From assembly GCA_022478985.1 (NCBI GenBank), contig JAKSZP010000012.1, positions 1-64,000 of the forward strand: 64,000 nucleotides of DNA. The letters are read 5' to 3'. Positions 20,218 to 33,342 of the stretch are shown piece after piece. The first letter of the stretch is position 1; the number at the start of each line of letters is the position of its first letter. This DNA is from Massospora cicadina (Eukaryota > Entomophthoromycota > Entomophthoromycetes > Entomophthorales > Entomophthoraceae). The notes below the pieces were generated by a model. That model was not told the DNA's origin. It ran no database searches and saw only the letters and a program-made list of their open reading frames with translations. The position numbers and the translations under genes are program-made.

Positions 20218-22900
20218 AATTTAAATTTATAATTTAAATTTAATTTTGATTGATTGTTTAGTGGTTTTATTAAATTTGATAGATTTAATTGGTTTTTTCA
20301 TGCATTTTATTTATTTATTTAGTTAGTTAATAGATTTTTTCGCTTTCTAAATGATTGACAATTATTTACCAATATAAAAAAAACTTAATCAATTGATATT
20401 ATCTAAAAAATAATAAGCGAGTAAGGCCTTTCAAAATGTTATTTCCTACATAGAATATGAGTTGTATAGCCCAAAAATAAAACAAGAATTTCTACGCTCA
20501 TCCATCTTAGCGCAGGAGATAGTTATAATATAGTAAATCAGCATGGCAATAATAGGTAATACATCAGGTTCTAGTATAGAATCTTTCTGAAGTACTAATT
20601 TGACACAACACAAGAGGGTGACGGACATGCTTTTTATTTAAGGGTTTTAAATGAAATTAAATGAAAAGTTCCCAACGTGGTGCCATAGTGGCAAGACTAA
20701 GTGTACGCATTAAATGAGGAAGGCATTTTAGGAAAACACCGTCCAGTGCAGATCTGTGAATACATGTTGAAGCAAACAAAAAATAAGGAATTGGGCTTCA
20801 GAGATTGTCCAGAAGGCTAATATTCTCAAAATGGTTTATCAAGGATGCACACAGTTTGAAACATCTTGACATAATGGTCAATCTAATTTAGGCATTTTAA
20901 AAATATGACACTCATGTAAAATCTTGATTTTCTAATGGGCTTGCGGGTAATGGAGGTCAAAGGTGACAACATGGTGTCATTAGTTCTGAGTGACTAATGG
21001 AATCCCTAAATTTTCAATTTAATCTTAGACCTCTATAGGAAAGTCATCTAGAAAGGTTGGACAGAGGATATTTTTCAATAAAGTGGCTTTATGGCCACAT
21101 GGAGTGCTTGGTGGAGGAGGTGTTAGTGGGTGCAGAAGAATTTTTGTGTCGTGCTGATGGTGGAACTTGTACATGATGAGGCCCTTGTGAGAGCAAAAGT
21201 ATGCTGAGGATCAGAGCTAAAAGATGGATGAAAAAAATCTGGCGATAAAAGTCAGTATTTTCAATGATTTTCTTGGCATCATTCACCCACTTGAGAGATT
21301 TTAAAGGATTTGAGATAGGTAATCTTGATCCAGATGTGAGCTGATTAGATAAGAATAGGAGCAGTTGTCTCATGAACCAACAATCAAGATCCAAAATGAC
21401 CAGAGCTCAAACCTTAACTAGCTCCTTAACTAATTGAGAAATTTTAATTTCATATGTTGGCGCAGGAGGAGCTGTGTTATGTCGATTTCTGTAATAGCAA
21501 GACTACTGCCACACAGGATGATTTACCATCCACTGAAACAGTCAGATAATGATGGTATAGTCATCCATACTGTTTGATGAAATGTGAATAAGAAAAGTAT
21601 TACCACTAGCAGAACACCTAGATTTGAATATCATAGCTACTATTAAACCCCGTAGATTCTTACTTTAATAAGCATTAAGATTTTAAAGATTTTATTTAAT
21701 TAAAAACTAAGGTAAACTTGAAAGAGGAAAAAGTATTATCATGATTTTAACCTGATGGATTCCTTCCAATAGTATCAGGACTAGGGGTGTCAGTTAGTCA
21801 GGTGTAATTGCTGGCTAATAGCCTAGTCTGATACTATTAATGTTATTTTATTAATTTGAGTTTAGGTTTGGCAGAATATGTGTTTGCTATCAAAATGCCA
21901 AATTTGAGGATGATTGTGGGAGTCTCCAGTGGAGAGCTGATGAATCCGTTACCATCCATTAGAATGTGGTTCTGCCAACTAATTTGGAGCACTGTTGACT
22001 ATTCTAAGGAAGCTCAAAGCTCTAATTAAACATGAATTTATATATGATTGACAAATGACTTATGATGAGGATGGATTGACCTAATTTAATATTTGGTGAT
22101 CAGATGAGAAGATCAGGAGAGAATCGCTATGATATATGTATTAATGAATTTGATGATCAGATAGAGTTCTGGCCTTGATGGCTGAGGGGTTTCAGAGGCG
22201 CAGTAGCCTAAGTATAAATAGTCATTCATTACCTCCAAATAAACATCTCTCTTTCACCCATCTTTTTCTTATTTGTTAGTAGTTTTTCAGCTAGGGTAGG
22301 GAAAAGATGGGACAGGAGATCCCCAATAGGTGCGGGTGATCATGCCTGGAATAGCTGGCGCTGCCAGCTCCCATGCCTCCTCCCTATGAGGAACTGATGG
22401 AAAACTTACCAGCTGGCTACTAGTGGATGTGCTGATTAGCCACCAACCTTGCGGGGTGCAGTGCAGGAGTGCCATAGCCACCAAAGATGGGAGATGGACT
22501 TGCTGGGGCATGTCCAGATGGGTTGGTGAAGGGTCACAAGAGTGGAGCAGCGTAGGAGTGCCTGAGCTGCCCAGGATGGGGGCAGGACTTGCTGGGGCAC
22601 ACGCCAAGGATACCTGAAACTAAGGAAAAGTTATCGGTGGTTGATTGGAGGGTTGGATGTGGACTTGTAGGGGTTTGTACGCCAATGAAGGTGAAAGGCA
22701 AAGGGCCAACCAATCTTTATACTGGTTGGCCTGGCACACTAGCAAAGCCCATGGTCGATTTCATGACAAGAATTTACTGCAGTATCTGTTGAGAATTTCT
22801 ATCTTAAAATTTTGATATGAGGAGAATAATGAGTAGGGTATATTAATAGCCTAGGAATACCTTTGCAATATAGCAACGATGGATTGACACACTAAATGGC
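20218..22900. other. Unassigned AT-rich region
   Basis: No gene recognised. The DNA near 20218-20400 is TTTAAATT-rich, extending the LINE-1 tail. A TATA-like AAGTATAAATAGTC lies at 22212-22225, followed by CTCCAAATAAACATCTCTC, a layout seen in LTRs. I could not find a partner LTR. The DNA at 22300-22900 is richer in GC and on the minus strand Pro/Ser-rich, so it may hold the C-terminal part of ORF1-only element E. Confidence 0.4.
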
Positions 22901-23844
22901 TACCAAATTTAATTTGGATTCAGACTGACCAGCCATATTTTATCAAACTCTTTTCAAGATTTTTACAATGCAATTCTGCGTAGCAAGCTGGTGACAACTC
23001 GTGAGATAGCCAAAATAGGGAGCGCCCAAGGCCTGCGCAGGTAAGGGCGCGCCATCTCAAATCATGTGTTTGGCATGTCCAAACCTGTTGAAGCAGGTTT
23101 GCCTTTACTAGCAGCAAAAAGGGAAGTTGGAGGGGCGATTTTGAGTCCATGGTCGATTTGAACAATCTGATTTTATCCCTTATTGCCTCACTCTTATTAA
23201 TAAGACTCAAACCAGGGGGATGCCTCCTGGCAATGTGATAAGCTGCAAACTTTTTGTTGAAAAAGACTTTTGGCCATGACCACCTCCTGACATAACTCCT
23301 TTATCTTCCCCATCAATTCCTAGGTGGTGAAAAGATGTGAAAAGTAACAAACCTTCAGGGCAAGCTGTAACCCTTCTCTTCATAAACAAGATGAGCTAGA
23401 TCGCTCTAGTTGGTGAGGGGGTGAGCAGGATTTTCTGCCTCTTCTTAATTCTGAGGGGATATTCCTTCCTGGTGAGATGCAGGGGTGCTACCCAGAACTT
23501 ACAGCTTCACCTGCATCATTAGAGGGAAAAGAGGGAGTACTGAGCGCATTTTTAAGATTATTCCTAGAGAAGTGGTGGGGCTGATTTTTGAGCGATAAGG
23601 GAAGAGGCCACTGTGGCAGCAAGGGAAAGGAAAATGAACTATGAGTTATTCAAGTTGAAATATTGGTGAAAGATAGAGCGTCCATTCTCAATACAGGCGC
23701 AGAATGGATGTTTGGGGGTAAAGCAGATAGCAGTGCATGTGGGAATTGCCATGTGAGTATCCCAGTTGAAGGGGCATATTGTCACAAAGGTGCGAGGCCT
23801 TCAGGGTGGCTTGTCTCATTAAAAAAACGAACTACAGGACGTGG
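22900..23844 (-). pseudogene. ORF1-only LINE derivative, element E, downstream part
   Basis: This is the second half of an element split by Gypsy-1. On the minus strand, starting exactly at the Gypsy-1 5' LTR edge (23844), the frame reads VVRFFNETSHPEGLAP, then FPHALLSALPPNIHSAPVL. It continues where the part at 31691 stops (DGWLANYDADP) and aligns with copy A (ILQFVVPNGATRLA; LPPTIHSGH). The knuckle region at about 23640-23690 has lost its Cys residues. Below about 23400 the similarity is weak, and the 3' end was not identified; no clear shared tail was found. Confidence 0.5.
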
Positions 23845-24315
23845 TGTTGAGAAATTGATATGACTGGATGATAAGCTATACATTATGGTGGATTGTAAAT
23901 TAGAGTCAAGGGGAGCCTCAAGGTTGAACAGAGGTTGTGTTAATATGAAGTGAATTGATCAAAGTATTGATGGTTTGGCAAATTGAGAAAATTCTGCTAA
24001 AACCTCAAGATAGACAAAAACTCCTAAAAAGGGAAAAATAGGAGATTGCTAAGCAGAGGATGGATTTGACTTGGAATACCAAAATAAGAGTTAAAAAGAA
24101 GATTGAGAGGAGAGGTTTTTAGTAGTCCGCAGAAAAGTTCTGCATTTATTACACTGTAATAAAAGAGTTGATTGGGGAGGTTGCTCCATTTATTATATCT
24201 ATCAGTTTTTATTAAGAGTTGGCAATTTTCATATCATCCAATTTGGTTGTTCAGTGGCTTATACCATGTGCCAACCAGCTCAGCTGAATCAACCTGTTAC
24301 GCTGAGAAATTAACA
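23845..24315 (+). repeat. 5' LTR of Gypsy-1
   Basis: Begins TGTTGAGAAATTGATATGAC and ends CTGAGAAATTAACA. It aligns over its full length with 31218-31690, including TGCATTTATTA with TGTAATAAAAG and the terminal ATCAACyTGTTACGCyrAGAA block. Confidence 0.85.
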
Positions 24316-24316
24316 G

Positions 24317-24331
24317 TGGTGCACACTACAG
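24317..24331 (+). promoter_or_regulatory. Primer-binding-site candidate of Gypsy-1
   Basis: TGGTGCACACTACAG begins one base after the 5' LTR. The TGG start fits the CCA end of a tRNA; the isotype was not determined. Gypsy-3 has TGGTTCTCACTACAG at the same place. Confidence 0.55.
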
Positions 24332-24559
24332 GGGGACACTGGTCAACTGTAGATTATCGGCACTAGGGCAATATGGTGAGCCCTCACTCATTAAGACATT
24401 ACCTAATAAGCTTTCATGATTGATATTCCAATGAAGCTACAGGAGCATCCAATGATGAACTGGCACTTTTCACGGTGACAAAGCCTGGTGATGAAGAATC
24501 TATGTTCAATTTACAGTTAGGAACTTGTCCTGAGTTGGCAGCGGATCAACAAGGTCACT

Positions 24560-26800
24560 CTACAAATGTGACTTCCCAGCAACTACAGGGCATTATATAA
24601 TGGCTTCTGTGGGGGTACAGACTCAACAAAGACGAGATGGGGGCATGCTATGAGCTTATTCTACAATCAACGGGACTAAGAAACCTGCTTTGCAATGTAT
24701 ATGTCCTATTTTGATGTGACTACCATGGAGATGAATCGTCTGCTTAGTACCCATGGAATCAAAGAATTTTTAGTCGCGTACATGCAGCCATTGATTTGCC
24801 AGCTACTGTATGTGCTGGCCCACCACAACATTGAGATTGGGGACATCATGTGATTTGTTAAGCGCAGCAGAATGATACTCGCTTTCTATCAACCGCCTGA
24901 ATCACTTTTCTTTGAAGATTCAGGGGTTCTGGTGCAGGTGGACCGCCATGTTGTGGACATCCGCCGTTGCTTGGATTGATTGGTTGCCCAGTTATTCAGG
25001 AGTTTACTAAAGTGATAGGGGAAATGTTGGATCAACATGGCTTATTGGTGGAATGTATTTGGGATGTCGCCATGTTGGGAAGCAACACTGAGCATTATAT
25101 GACATACCTGTCAGAATGGGCTGAAGCACTTGAAGCCACGTTAGCTCAGATAGAGATAGGGTTGCTCTGACAGAGCGTTGAATAACGTATCACATTGACT
25201 CCATGGCAGCTGAATTAAGTCAACTTTGCATTAAGTGGAGAAATCAGCGGATGGCTGGAAATATGCTCATCTCTTTGTCAGCATCCCCCAAATATCGCCA
25301 GTTGCTGAGGGAGGTTGCACAGTTTAAATTGTTAGTTAGGCGGATTCAGTCAAGCAATTACCCTTTCATTAATTGAGATGGTAGAGTATGCAGTTATGCA
25401 AATGCGATTAGATACCCTTTGACAGGCCATTGAGGGGCTGGTGAAAGAGCGAGCTGCCCTCATTAATTAAGTAGATGACGCCAACCAAGAAGTGCGTGAC
25501 ACTGTACAGTAGCACACAAGAATGCAAAGCACAGTGGAGGACGTTATCTCATGGCAGCAGGCATTGGTTCATAAACTGGACTCTGCGCAAGAATTCTGCT
25601 GTGAGTTGCAAAACCAGTATGAAATGCTTTAACAGGAGGTGAAAGATGGCCGCTGTTGGTTTTACTGAGTTAAGGCTGAGAAAATAATCGACAAACATTT
25701 TGCCAAACAGACTGGGACTGGGGGAAAGGTGCAATCAGTGGTGAGTCAGGAGAGGATTGCTATGTATCAGCCAGCGAAAATCCCTTGGGGGTCACGGCAG
25801 TCCCTTTTCACAACCCAACTTCTTCTGAGACTACTTTAGCGGATTCACATTCCTCCATGCGACCTTATGCTATTTCACAAGGTAATGTATCCCCTCAGTT
25901 GTTTGGAACCTATTTCAGATGTTCCTCATGGCCAGCCTGGAGCAAGGTGAAATTGTTTGGATTAAAAAGTTACCACCCTTCAGTTGTGATAGGAATATGC
26001 ACAGGTATTTCAAATGATTCAAATTTGCCATGGATGGGGCCTCAGATTGGCAGAAGGCAAAATTGTTGCTGTCCTCTTTTGAGGTGAAAAGCACCAATAG
26101 GCTCACCTGTTACCTCCAAAATAGTTCCATATCTTATCAAGAGGTAAAAGAGACTGTTCTCTATTGGTTTGGGGTGCGGCTAAGATGGCGCAGCGGAAGG
26201 CTGACTTACTGACTATACAGTTCCACAAGAATGAGTCCCTGGTTGAGTTCTCTGAGCGATTCATGATGGAAGCACATGTGTTAATAGGAGCCAATATTTC
26301 ATCTGCTGAGGATGTAGGCATATCAATGATGGAAGCACTCAAATCATACCAAAAATTGCATAGTGCTATGTCTCACATACTGGATGAGGACGCGTGGCTT
26401 ATTCAAAAATTTGAACACTTTGCACAATCTCTCCACCAAATTCAGTGCTCCCAATGTGGAGCGAAAGGCTCCTGTTATCTCCAAGGCCAACTCCTTGGGA
26501 TATGGACAGCAACGACCCAGTTATAAGCTGCTGAGGAATACTCTTCCACCTTATATGTAGGTGGACCTTTTCACCCTCTGTAAACTCAGCTGCCTCATCC
26601 CTGTCCTAACTTTAATACTTTGGAAAACTTTTGACCTGGCTTTTAAGGCACAAACTATAGACGTGGGCACTTTATGAATGCTTGCTTCTTGTGCGTACAA
26701 AAAGGGCATTATGCAGTTAGTTGCCTGGGCAACCAGCAGGTGTATGCAGTGCATTCAGGCATGATCAAGCAGGAAAAGCTCAAGTGGAGTAGAGACGGGA
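24560..26800 (+). pseudogene. Gypsy-1 gag (nucleocapsid), broken
   Basis: The region is about 2.2 kb with stops. The N-terminal half has mixed open stretches (24967-25170) and a helical, coiled-coil-like part (QALVHKLDSAQEFCCELQNQ, about 25560). The Retrotrans_gag-like core lies at 26164-26420 (NESLVEFSERFMMEAHVLIG, then SMMEALKSYQKL). The C-terminal zinc knuckle at 26683-26724 is intact: CFLCVQKGHYAVSC, CX2CX4HX4C. The intact protein would form the capsid and bind genomic RNA. Confidence 0.65.
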
Positions 26801-27199
26801 CGCTCTACCTCTGCTAATTTAAAATTAATTGTCCCCAACGATTCCCAAGAGTCTCTTTGCGTAGGGCTTGGAACCCAGCCCAGAGACTTATTATGCCAAC
26901 GACTTCCAGTGGATAACTCTACCTCAATTAAAGAGAGCGATCTTTCCCCTTTAGGATCTAAGTTCAGCCGTGATGTGCAGAAGCTGTACGCATGGAAAAT
27001 ATTGGAACAAAATGACATCAGTAATTCTAGACCCTCAACGGATGTCGCCTCCCTAGTGGGGGTTAATGTATCCATTCCAGTCAAAAAATCTCTCAGGAGT
27101 ATCCTCATGTCAGTATGGGTATATCCTCTTTCCTTGGTAACAAAAAGCCGTTGACATTCACATAATAAACACCAATAATTCTTCTTATTAGGAGTGTAC

Positions 27200-30100
27200 T
27201 TACTGTGCTATCTTTGTTCATAACACAAAAGTCTGAGCTATTATAGATACTGGTGCCCCAGTTAATATACTTTCCACCAAACTTATGGCTAAGCTTCTGC
27301 TGAAGCCAGATGTGGATCACAGAGTAATGTATGGGACTGTGAAGGAACTGAGCAAAGTGTCTGTAGGAGCTTTCAGCGTGTTGGGATTTGACCCACTTCC
27401 ACTCAGCCCCAATCTAATTTCCCTACCTCTGTTACCTCTCCAAAATTTCCTCTCACCTCAACAGAGCATTATTTTCCGTCACCTAATCAACTTGTCAAAG
27501 GAAAGCATGCCATTGACTCCCCCACTAATCAACGTCAGGGTGCTGAAGAGTTTGCAGGTGAAGGACGTCACTAGTGTGAAAGAACTAGGATAGAAACTCA
27601 GCCTATAAATATCCGCTCCTTTCACTAAATAAAGTTACGTTTTTACCTCTAGTTTGTTCTTGATTTTGCTTATTTCTAGAGTCTCTTTTTAACAAGCTCC
27701 TCTCCGGACATCAACTTCACAATTACCAGTTTTAGTAAAATAGGTCCCTCATCACCTATTTCAAAGCTTATAGCAGTTTACCAGCCCCTATGCTTAGGAT
27801 TCCCGGCTCTACCCACTGTCTACTCTCTGCAGGGCATTTTATCCCATCCATTTTGGTACGCTTTGGAGGAACTATTACCATCAGCTACCTTATCCTGACA
27901 CAGCGCATTGCCTTTACGATTTGTTTGGTAGGGCTTCCACTCCAGCAGTGTTTATGCCAAATAATAAATATAATATGTTGATTAGTGCTGCGTTCATAAG
28001 GCGATTTGGAGCTGTGGTTGATATGGCGGAAGAAACCATTAAAATTTTGGGACAACAGATTCCCATTTACTTTACCTCTAGCAGAATCCCAATGGATCTG
28101 TTTCACTCCAGTCAGATCAATTTGGCATATAATGACGGGGTGATTCCTGTCTGATATCAGTGAATGAAGCGAAGGACCAGAGCTCTCCTAAACCAGTTCT
28201 ATGAGTATAAAAGAATTCCGCTACAAGCAGCGAGCACTTTGAGCATACCTTCTGGGCACCAGTGCATAATAGGGACTGAGCTCAAAATAGATGTCCCTGA
28301 AGGGCTATATGGGGAAATTGTGGGACCCTACCAGCAATCACGGCTTGAACCCTATGTGGCTCTGAGGCTAGTGTTACCAGGAAATGGGGAGGAAAGGTAT
28401 TGCTAACAAACCTACAGAAGGAGTCGATGATGATACAAATGCAACAAGTGGTGGCCTATCTACATTTGGCCCCTATCTACGAGGTTCATTATGTTCATGA
28501 TTCTGGATCTTGGGAGGACCTTGGCCTACCAGCAAATCCATCTTTTGGCATAATGGAAGTGGTTCCACGGGAAGCTCTATCTGGATTGATGGAGAAACAG
28601 AAAGATAAGGTGATAGCTTTATTAAAAAATACCAAGATATTTTTGCATCCAACAATCAAGACTTTGGGTGCGCCCAAGGGGTGGTGCATTGGGTAGATAT
28701 GGAGGATCACCCTCCTTTTTTGATCGCAGCATATTTAGTGCTCAAAGATGGAAGAAGAGGTTGCTCAGATGAGGTAGATAAATTGATCAAACAAGGGATA
28801 TTAGAGCCAACTAAGAGTCCATGGTTATCGCCAGTGCTTATTGTTAAGAAAAAGATGACAGAAAACCGGGTGATCATTGGCTATCAAAAGCTCATTAACT
28901 TAAAAAAGAAAGATTCCTACTCCCTTCCACAAATTTATTATGCATTAGACCAACTTGGAGGGGCTAATTAACTTTTGCCATGGATTAGATATCAAGGTAC
29001 TGGCAGATTAAATTGCCGTTGGTGGAATGTGAGAAATGCGCTATAATTACTTTGAAGGTGTTATTCCTGCCTACGCATATGCCAAAGGGTTTGTGCAACA
29101 CCCCAGCTACGTTCCAGCGTGCTATGGTTACAATCTTGGGTGATCTGAAGCTGTCTTGCATTTTAGTTTACCGCAATGATATCAACATGTTTTCATGAAT
29201 GTTTACAGAGCATATTGACCATCTGGAACGAGGGTTCCGCTGACTAACTGACACTAATATCAAGATCAAGCCTAGGTAGTGTCACTTTTCCAAAACTCAA
29301 CTAGAATACCTTGGGTTTATAGTGGATTCAAAAGGGCTTAAACCACAGCCAACAAAGGTAGAAGTGATAAGCAAGATGACCTGGCCTGGTAATAGATGAG
29401 ATATCCAATTGACTTGGGGATGGTCGGTTACTACTGTTGGTTCATTCCTAACTTCAGTTGTATTAAGGCACCACTCTTTGACTTGTTGAAGACAAATGCC
29501 ACTTTAGACTGGATGGAAAAATGAAGCTCTTTTGATGTATTTTGAACCGCGTTTGCAATTAAACCCATTTTGCAATACCCCAACTTTGAAACACAATTAA
29601 TAGTACAAATGGGTGAATCACTATCCACTGTAGGGGAAGTATTATCTCAGAAGGATGATGCTGCCATAGAGCACTCTGTAACATTTTGTAGCTATAGTTT
29701 AAACTGCCATGAACAAAATTACACTGTGACTGAGCGAGAGTGCTTAGCAGTGTTTTATGTATATAAACAGTTTCAACTATACCTCCATGGGGTGAAATCC
29801 TAAATGGTAATGGATCATGCATCCTTGCGCTGGCTTCACAATCTCTGTGAACCTGAAGGATGGTTTGCACGATGGGCGTTGAAGCTCTAAGTGTACAATT
29901 TTGAGATTGTACACCAACTAGAGCAAAAGATTAAAACGCGGAATGTCTTTCATGGCTACCAAATGTCAATATTATGGCGGATTTGGCCAACATTATGTAT
30001 GAGAAGATGATTATTGGAAAATACATGATGAGCTGCCGCAAGTGATCAAAGTGCTAGACAGGCTTAAACAGGACACCTTCTTATGTGATGGGCAATTACA

Positions 30101-31200
30101 TAAGTGGATTGGGGAATTGACACTGAGTTTTCCTAAACCCTCGGATAGGCCAGCAATTATTATGGATGCATATCGGGTAGTAGGACATGGTGGGTTGTGG
30201 AAAACGTTGGAGTTTTTGCAACCCTGCTACTATTGGGAGAGCATGCATTATGATGTACTGGAAATGGTAAGCTGTTGTCATCAGTGCCAAGTGGAGTAGC
30301 CTTTCCATAAAACGACCAAACACCAGCTGGTTAAGCCCTAGTTCGTCTGGCATACCATTTGTTTTTGATGTAGTGGGGCCTCTGCTAATTGTCTTGAACT
30401 AATCCAAGTATATAATAGTAGCAATTGATCATCTGACGATATGGGTGGAAGCCAGGGCTATCAAGGATTTGCGGGCTGTCTCTACCGCCAAGTTCATCCT
30501 GGAGTGCGTCATACAGTGACATGGCTGCCCGCAGTTCATTCTAATACACAATGGAACCAATTTCACTTCACAAATCTTGCCTAAGTTGAACGAATTGATA
30601 GCAATCTGAGGGGTATTGACTACACTCTACCATCTGGAATCCAATGGAATGGTGGAACAGGTCAACGGAACATTGGTAAAAATCCTCTATAAGCTTTTGA
30701 AAGATCAACCCTTGGAATAGAGTACCCTCCTACCAACAGCTGTGTTTTCATATAATATCAGCTACCACTCGTCCACTGGCAAGAGTCCTTTCGAACTGCT
30801 CTATGGTAGACATCCAGATCTACCTGCCCTGCCTTACTCTTGTGTGAAGGATACCGGAGGTAAAGAACACCATGGGTATTTAGTCAATCTAATGGAGACG
30901 CTGATCAAACTATAAACAGAAGAAAATTCTACCATTTGGCTAAGAAGATTTTTGATCAGGTGGCCGACTAGAGTAGATGTGGAGGACTCCAGCAGTTCGC
31001 TGTAGGAGATCATGTCTTGTTCCACGACCAATATGGATCTGGATAGAAGAACCAGCTCGCTAACATTTGGACTGGGCCATTTGAAATAATTGAGAAGACT
31101 GGTATCAATGCCTACACCATTAAGGGACTGCGGTTGTCAGATTATCAACTGAGTTCACACAAAGTCATTCTAGCATATAAGCAATTAGAGCATATTGTCC
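27200..31200 (+). pseudogene. Gypsy-1 pol: protease, RT, RNase H, integrase (broken)
   Basis: The protease active site is AIIDTGAPVNILS near 27238-27280, with its DTG kept. The RT covers about 28740-29200: VDKLIKQGILEPTKSPWLSP, VIIGYQKLINLKKKDSYSLP, PKGLCNTPATFQRAM and VYRND at 29166-29180 (family VYIDD). RNase H (29570-29820) has the TDAS region changed to MGES but keeps YTVTERECLAVFY. The integrase zinc finger lies at 30170-30298 (HGGLWKTLEFLQPCYYW...CCHQCQVE). The DDE core spans 30400-30700 (LIHNGTNFTS; ESNGMVEQVNGTL). A SYNISYHSSTGKSPFELLYG block follows at about 30750. There are many stops. The stretch 27360-27870, between protease halves, is unusually long and may hold a small insertion. 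Confidence 0.75.
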
Positions 31201-31217
31201 AGTCAAAGGGGGGATAA
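31201..31217 (+). promoter_or_regulatory. Polypurine tract of Gypsy-1
   Basis: AGTCAAAGGGGGGATAA immediately precedes the 3' LTR start TGTCAAG. Confidence 0.75.
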
Positions 31218-31690
31218 TGTCAAGAAATTGATACAACTGGACGATAAGCTATACAATCTGGCAGATCATAAATTAGACCTGAGGAGAGCCACAAGATTAA
31301 GAAGAAGTCATATTGATATGAAGCAAATCGTTTTAAGTATTGATGGTTCAGCAAATTGAGGAAATTCCACCAAAACCTTAAGATAGATGAAAACTTATAA
31401 AAGGGGAATAAATAGGAGATTGATAAGCAGAGGATGGATTTGACTTGGAATACTAAGATAAGAGTTTAACGGAAGATTGAGAGGAGAGGTTTTTTTAGTA
31501 GTTCAAAGAAAAGTTCTGCATTTATTATATTGTAATAAAAGGGTCGATTGGGGCGATTGCTCCATTTATTATATCTATCATTTTTATTAAGAGTTGGCAA
31601 TCTGTATATCATCCGATTTGGTTGTTCAATGGCTAATACCCTGTGCCAACCAGATCGGTGGAATCAACTTGTTACGCCAAGAAATTAACA
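31218..31690 (+). repeat. 3' LTR of Gypsy-1
   Basis: Begins TGTCAAGAAATTGATACAAC, ends GCCAAGAAATTAACA; partner of 23845-24315. The two LTRs have diverged at many positions, so insertion is not recent. Confidence 0.85.
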
Positions 31691-32290
31691 TGGGGTCAGC
31701 GTCATAGTTGGCCAACCATCAAGGAGTTTGCGGCGGAGCCTCTCAGTAGGATTTGGTTGGGAAAGCAGTCAAGCTGACCCACCAGATTAGTTTTTTGATA
31801 ACAACTGTTTGTAAGTAGTGGGGATAAATGTATTTTTACAAACTAGCGGCATCATCACTGTGACCATGGTGTAGATTCCAAAAGAAAAGTAAAAGTCAAA
31901 TTAGCCTTTCAATGGAGCAGAAAGCATAAATCTGGTGGGCCTAAACAATGCCTGAGTCATCTTAATGATGGCTGAACTTGCATAAGGGAAGAAGCTTTTT
32001 CTTGACTTGAAACCCAAAGCGCAGATTTCTCTGGGGAACACCAGGGGAAAAAGTAATACCTTAGAACGCGCAAGGTGGTGGGCTTGGTCCCATGAAGGGA
32101 AAAAGTGATAGGAGGAAGAACGGTGGTTAGTGGAGGCAACTTGAGGGCGTTTTGGCAGAGGCTCAAAGATCCTGGGAGGTGACGCACCACCACTACATGT
32201 GAGTGTATCAGGCGTCAAAAAATCAAAATTAAATCTCAACACAGTGCTATAGCAAAAAATGATGGATAACAAACTTACAAAAATTGATTT
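31691..32290 (-). pseudogene. ORF1-only LINE derivative, element E, upstream part
   Basis: The minus-strand ORF 32272-31901 (LTPDTLTCSGGASPPRIFEP, then WDQAHHLARSKVLLFP and FPYASSAIIKMTQALF) aligns with the N-terminal region of copy A (SSDSPPAAPVWGSGETPPAI; LDTHLAQTQVVFHCP; FPYHNQTIIKMAQAVM). Below 31901 it continues as SGGSA...RRKLLDGW and NYDADP up to the Gypsy-1 3' LTR edge at 31690. It resumes at 23844. The 5' end near 32290 is not sharply defined. Confidence 0.65.
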
Positions 32291-33342
32291 TTATTACTAA
32301 ATTAAATAATGAAAAAGAGCATAGATTTCATTGTCAAGTATATCTCTAATCTCAAGATCTTAAATCTTTCTAGTACTAGTTATGGCAGCTATAAAAACCT
32401 GGCTTTATTATGCAAAGTTTTTGAAAACTATATTTGTAATTATCACAAAATATAACTTTTGTCTCTTAAACTCTACTCCAATGCACCATCCAGTATATAG
32501 ATCATATTAAGCTGTTTTTTGGTGGCAAGGAGCTTATATAGAATAAAAACTGCTATACCAGTTAAAAAAGTATGCTCATAATTATGCTTTATTTTATTAA
32601 AATAATCATTAACTATCTCATAATTTTTTTATTATAAAATAAGAGTTAACTTTTTTATAGTCAGTTTTACTCAAAAGTAAACATCTCTCATGCCTTGGCT
32701 AAACGTACAGATAGGTCTATCTGTTTCATCCCTTAGTTGTATATCTCACAAAATTTGATCTTTATGCCTTAACTATTACTGTGTTTGTAAAGCAAGGGTA
32801 TATAGCGCGCCTTTATGCAATTTATAAAAATGTTTCTTGCAGAATACTAGCTCCCATATACAAATCAACCATACTAGATATACTTATAATGCTTAATATG
32901 TATTTAATCTATTTGTTATTCAGTAAGATATCTTCTAAATATGATTATAAGAAACTAACATAAACCATTCAATATTATTTTTACGTTGACTAATGGTGCT
33001 ACAAACATAGAGCTAATCAATGAAGAATTTCTTTTAGTGAGATGGTACAAGTAAAACATTGGGTTTTGGAAGTAAAGGCCAATAAAAATAGAGGATAAAG
33101 AGATGGTTTTGATTTTTCTTACTTTTTTATAATGAATTTGCATCAAACAAAGTATTATAACGTAAGTGAGTTAATAGTATTTCGCTCAAGTAGTTAACTG
33201 ACTTTTATTTCCCATAAGCATCACTTTTGTTTACAGGTGATTAAATTGATTCAACCAATCACAACTTGTCTTAATTGTGTCATCCAAACAGAAAATGAAA
33301 AAGAGACTAAATCTACTGAACTCACACATCTAAGCAGCAGCG
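32291..33342. other. AT-rich region, no gene recognised
   Basis: About 1 kb without coding similarity. The last part may be the 5' UTR of LINE-2. Confidence 0.4.

Larger units (their letters stand above)
23845..31690 (+). mobile_element. Ty3/gypsy retrotransposon Gypsy-1, both LTRs present, inactive
   Basis: The element is 7,846 bp with a 471-bp 5' LTR (23845-24315) and a 473-bp 3' LTR (31218-31690), both TG...CA. A primer-binding-site candidate is at 24317 and a polypurine tract sits before 31218. Domain order is gag, protease, RT, RNase H, integrase; no chromodomain follows the integrase. Flanking pentamers CGTGG (23840-23844) and TGGGG (31691-31695) are an imperfect target duplication. 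The element inserted into ORF1-only element E. Its LTR family also occurs at 12507-13014 and 59002-59520, and an integrase fragment at 61154-61411. Confidence 0.85.

Noticed and set aside
20600..20620. GTGACGGACAT, the reverse complement of part of the shared 3' tail motif
   Set aside because: Only about 12 bases match copy B and the adjoining CTGGTCAGC part is absent, so it is too little to call another element end.
20690..20720. A-box-like TGCCATAGTGGCA
   Set aside because: No B box within tRNA distance downstream.
22200..22290. Possible solo LTR (TATA-like box, AATAAA-like signal)
   Set aside because: No TG...CA boundaries with a matching pentamer and no related LTR in the window.
23050..23110. 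TCFNRFGHAKH, similar to a zinc knuckle, on the minus strand
   Set aside because: Spacing (one Cys, CX5H) does not fit CCHC and the flanks carry stops. The true knuckle position of element E maps near 23640-23690.
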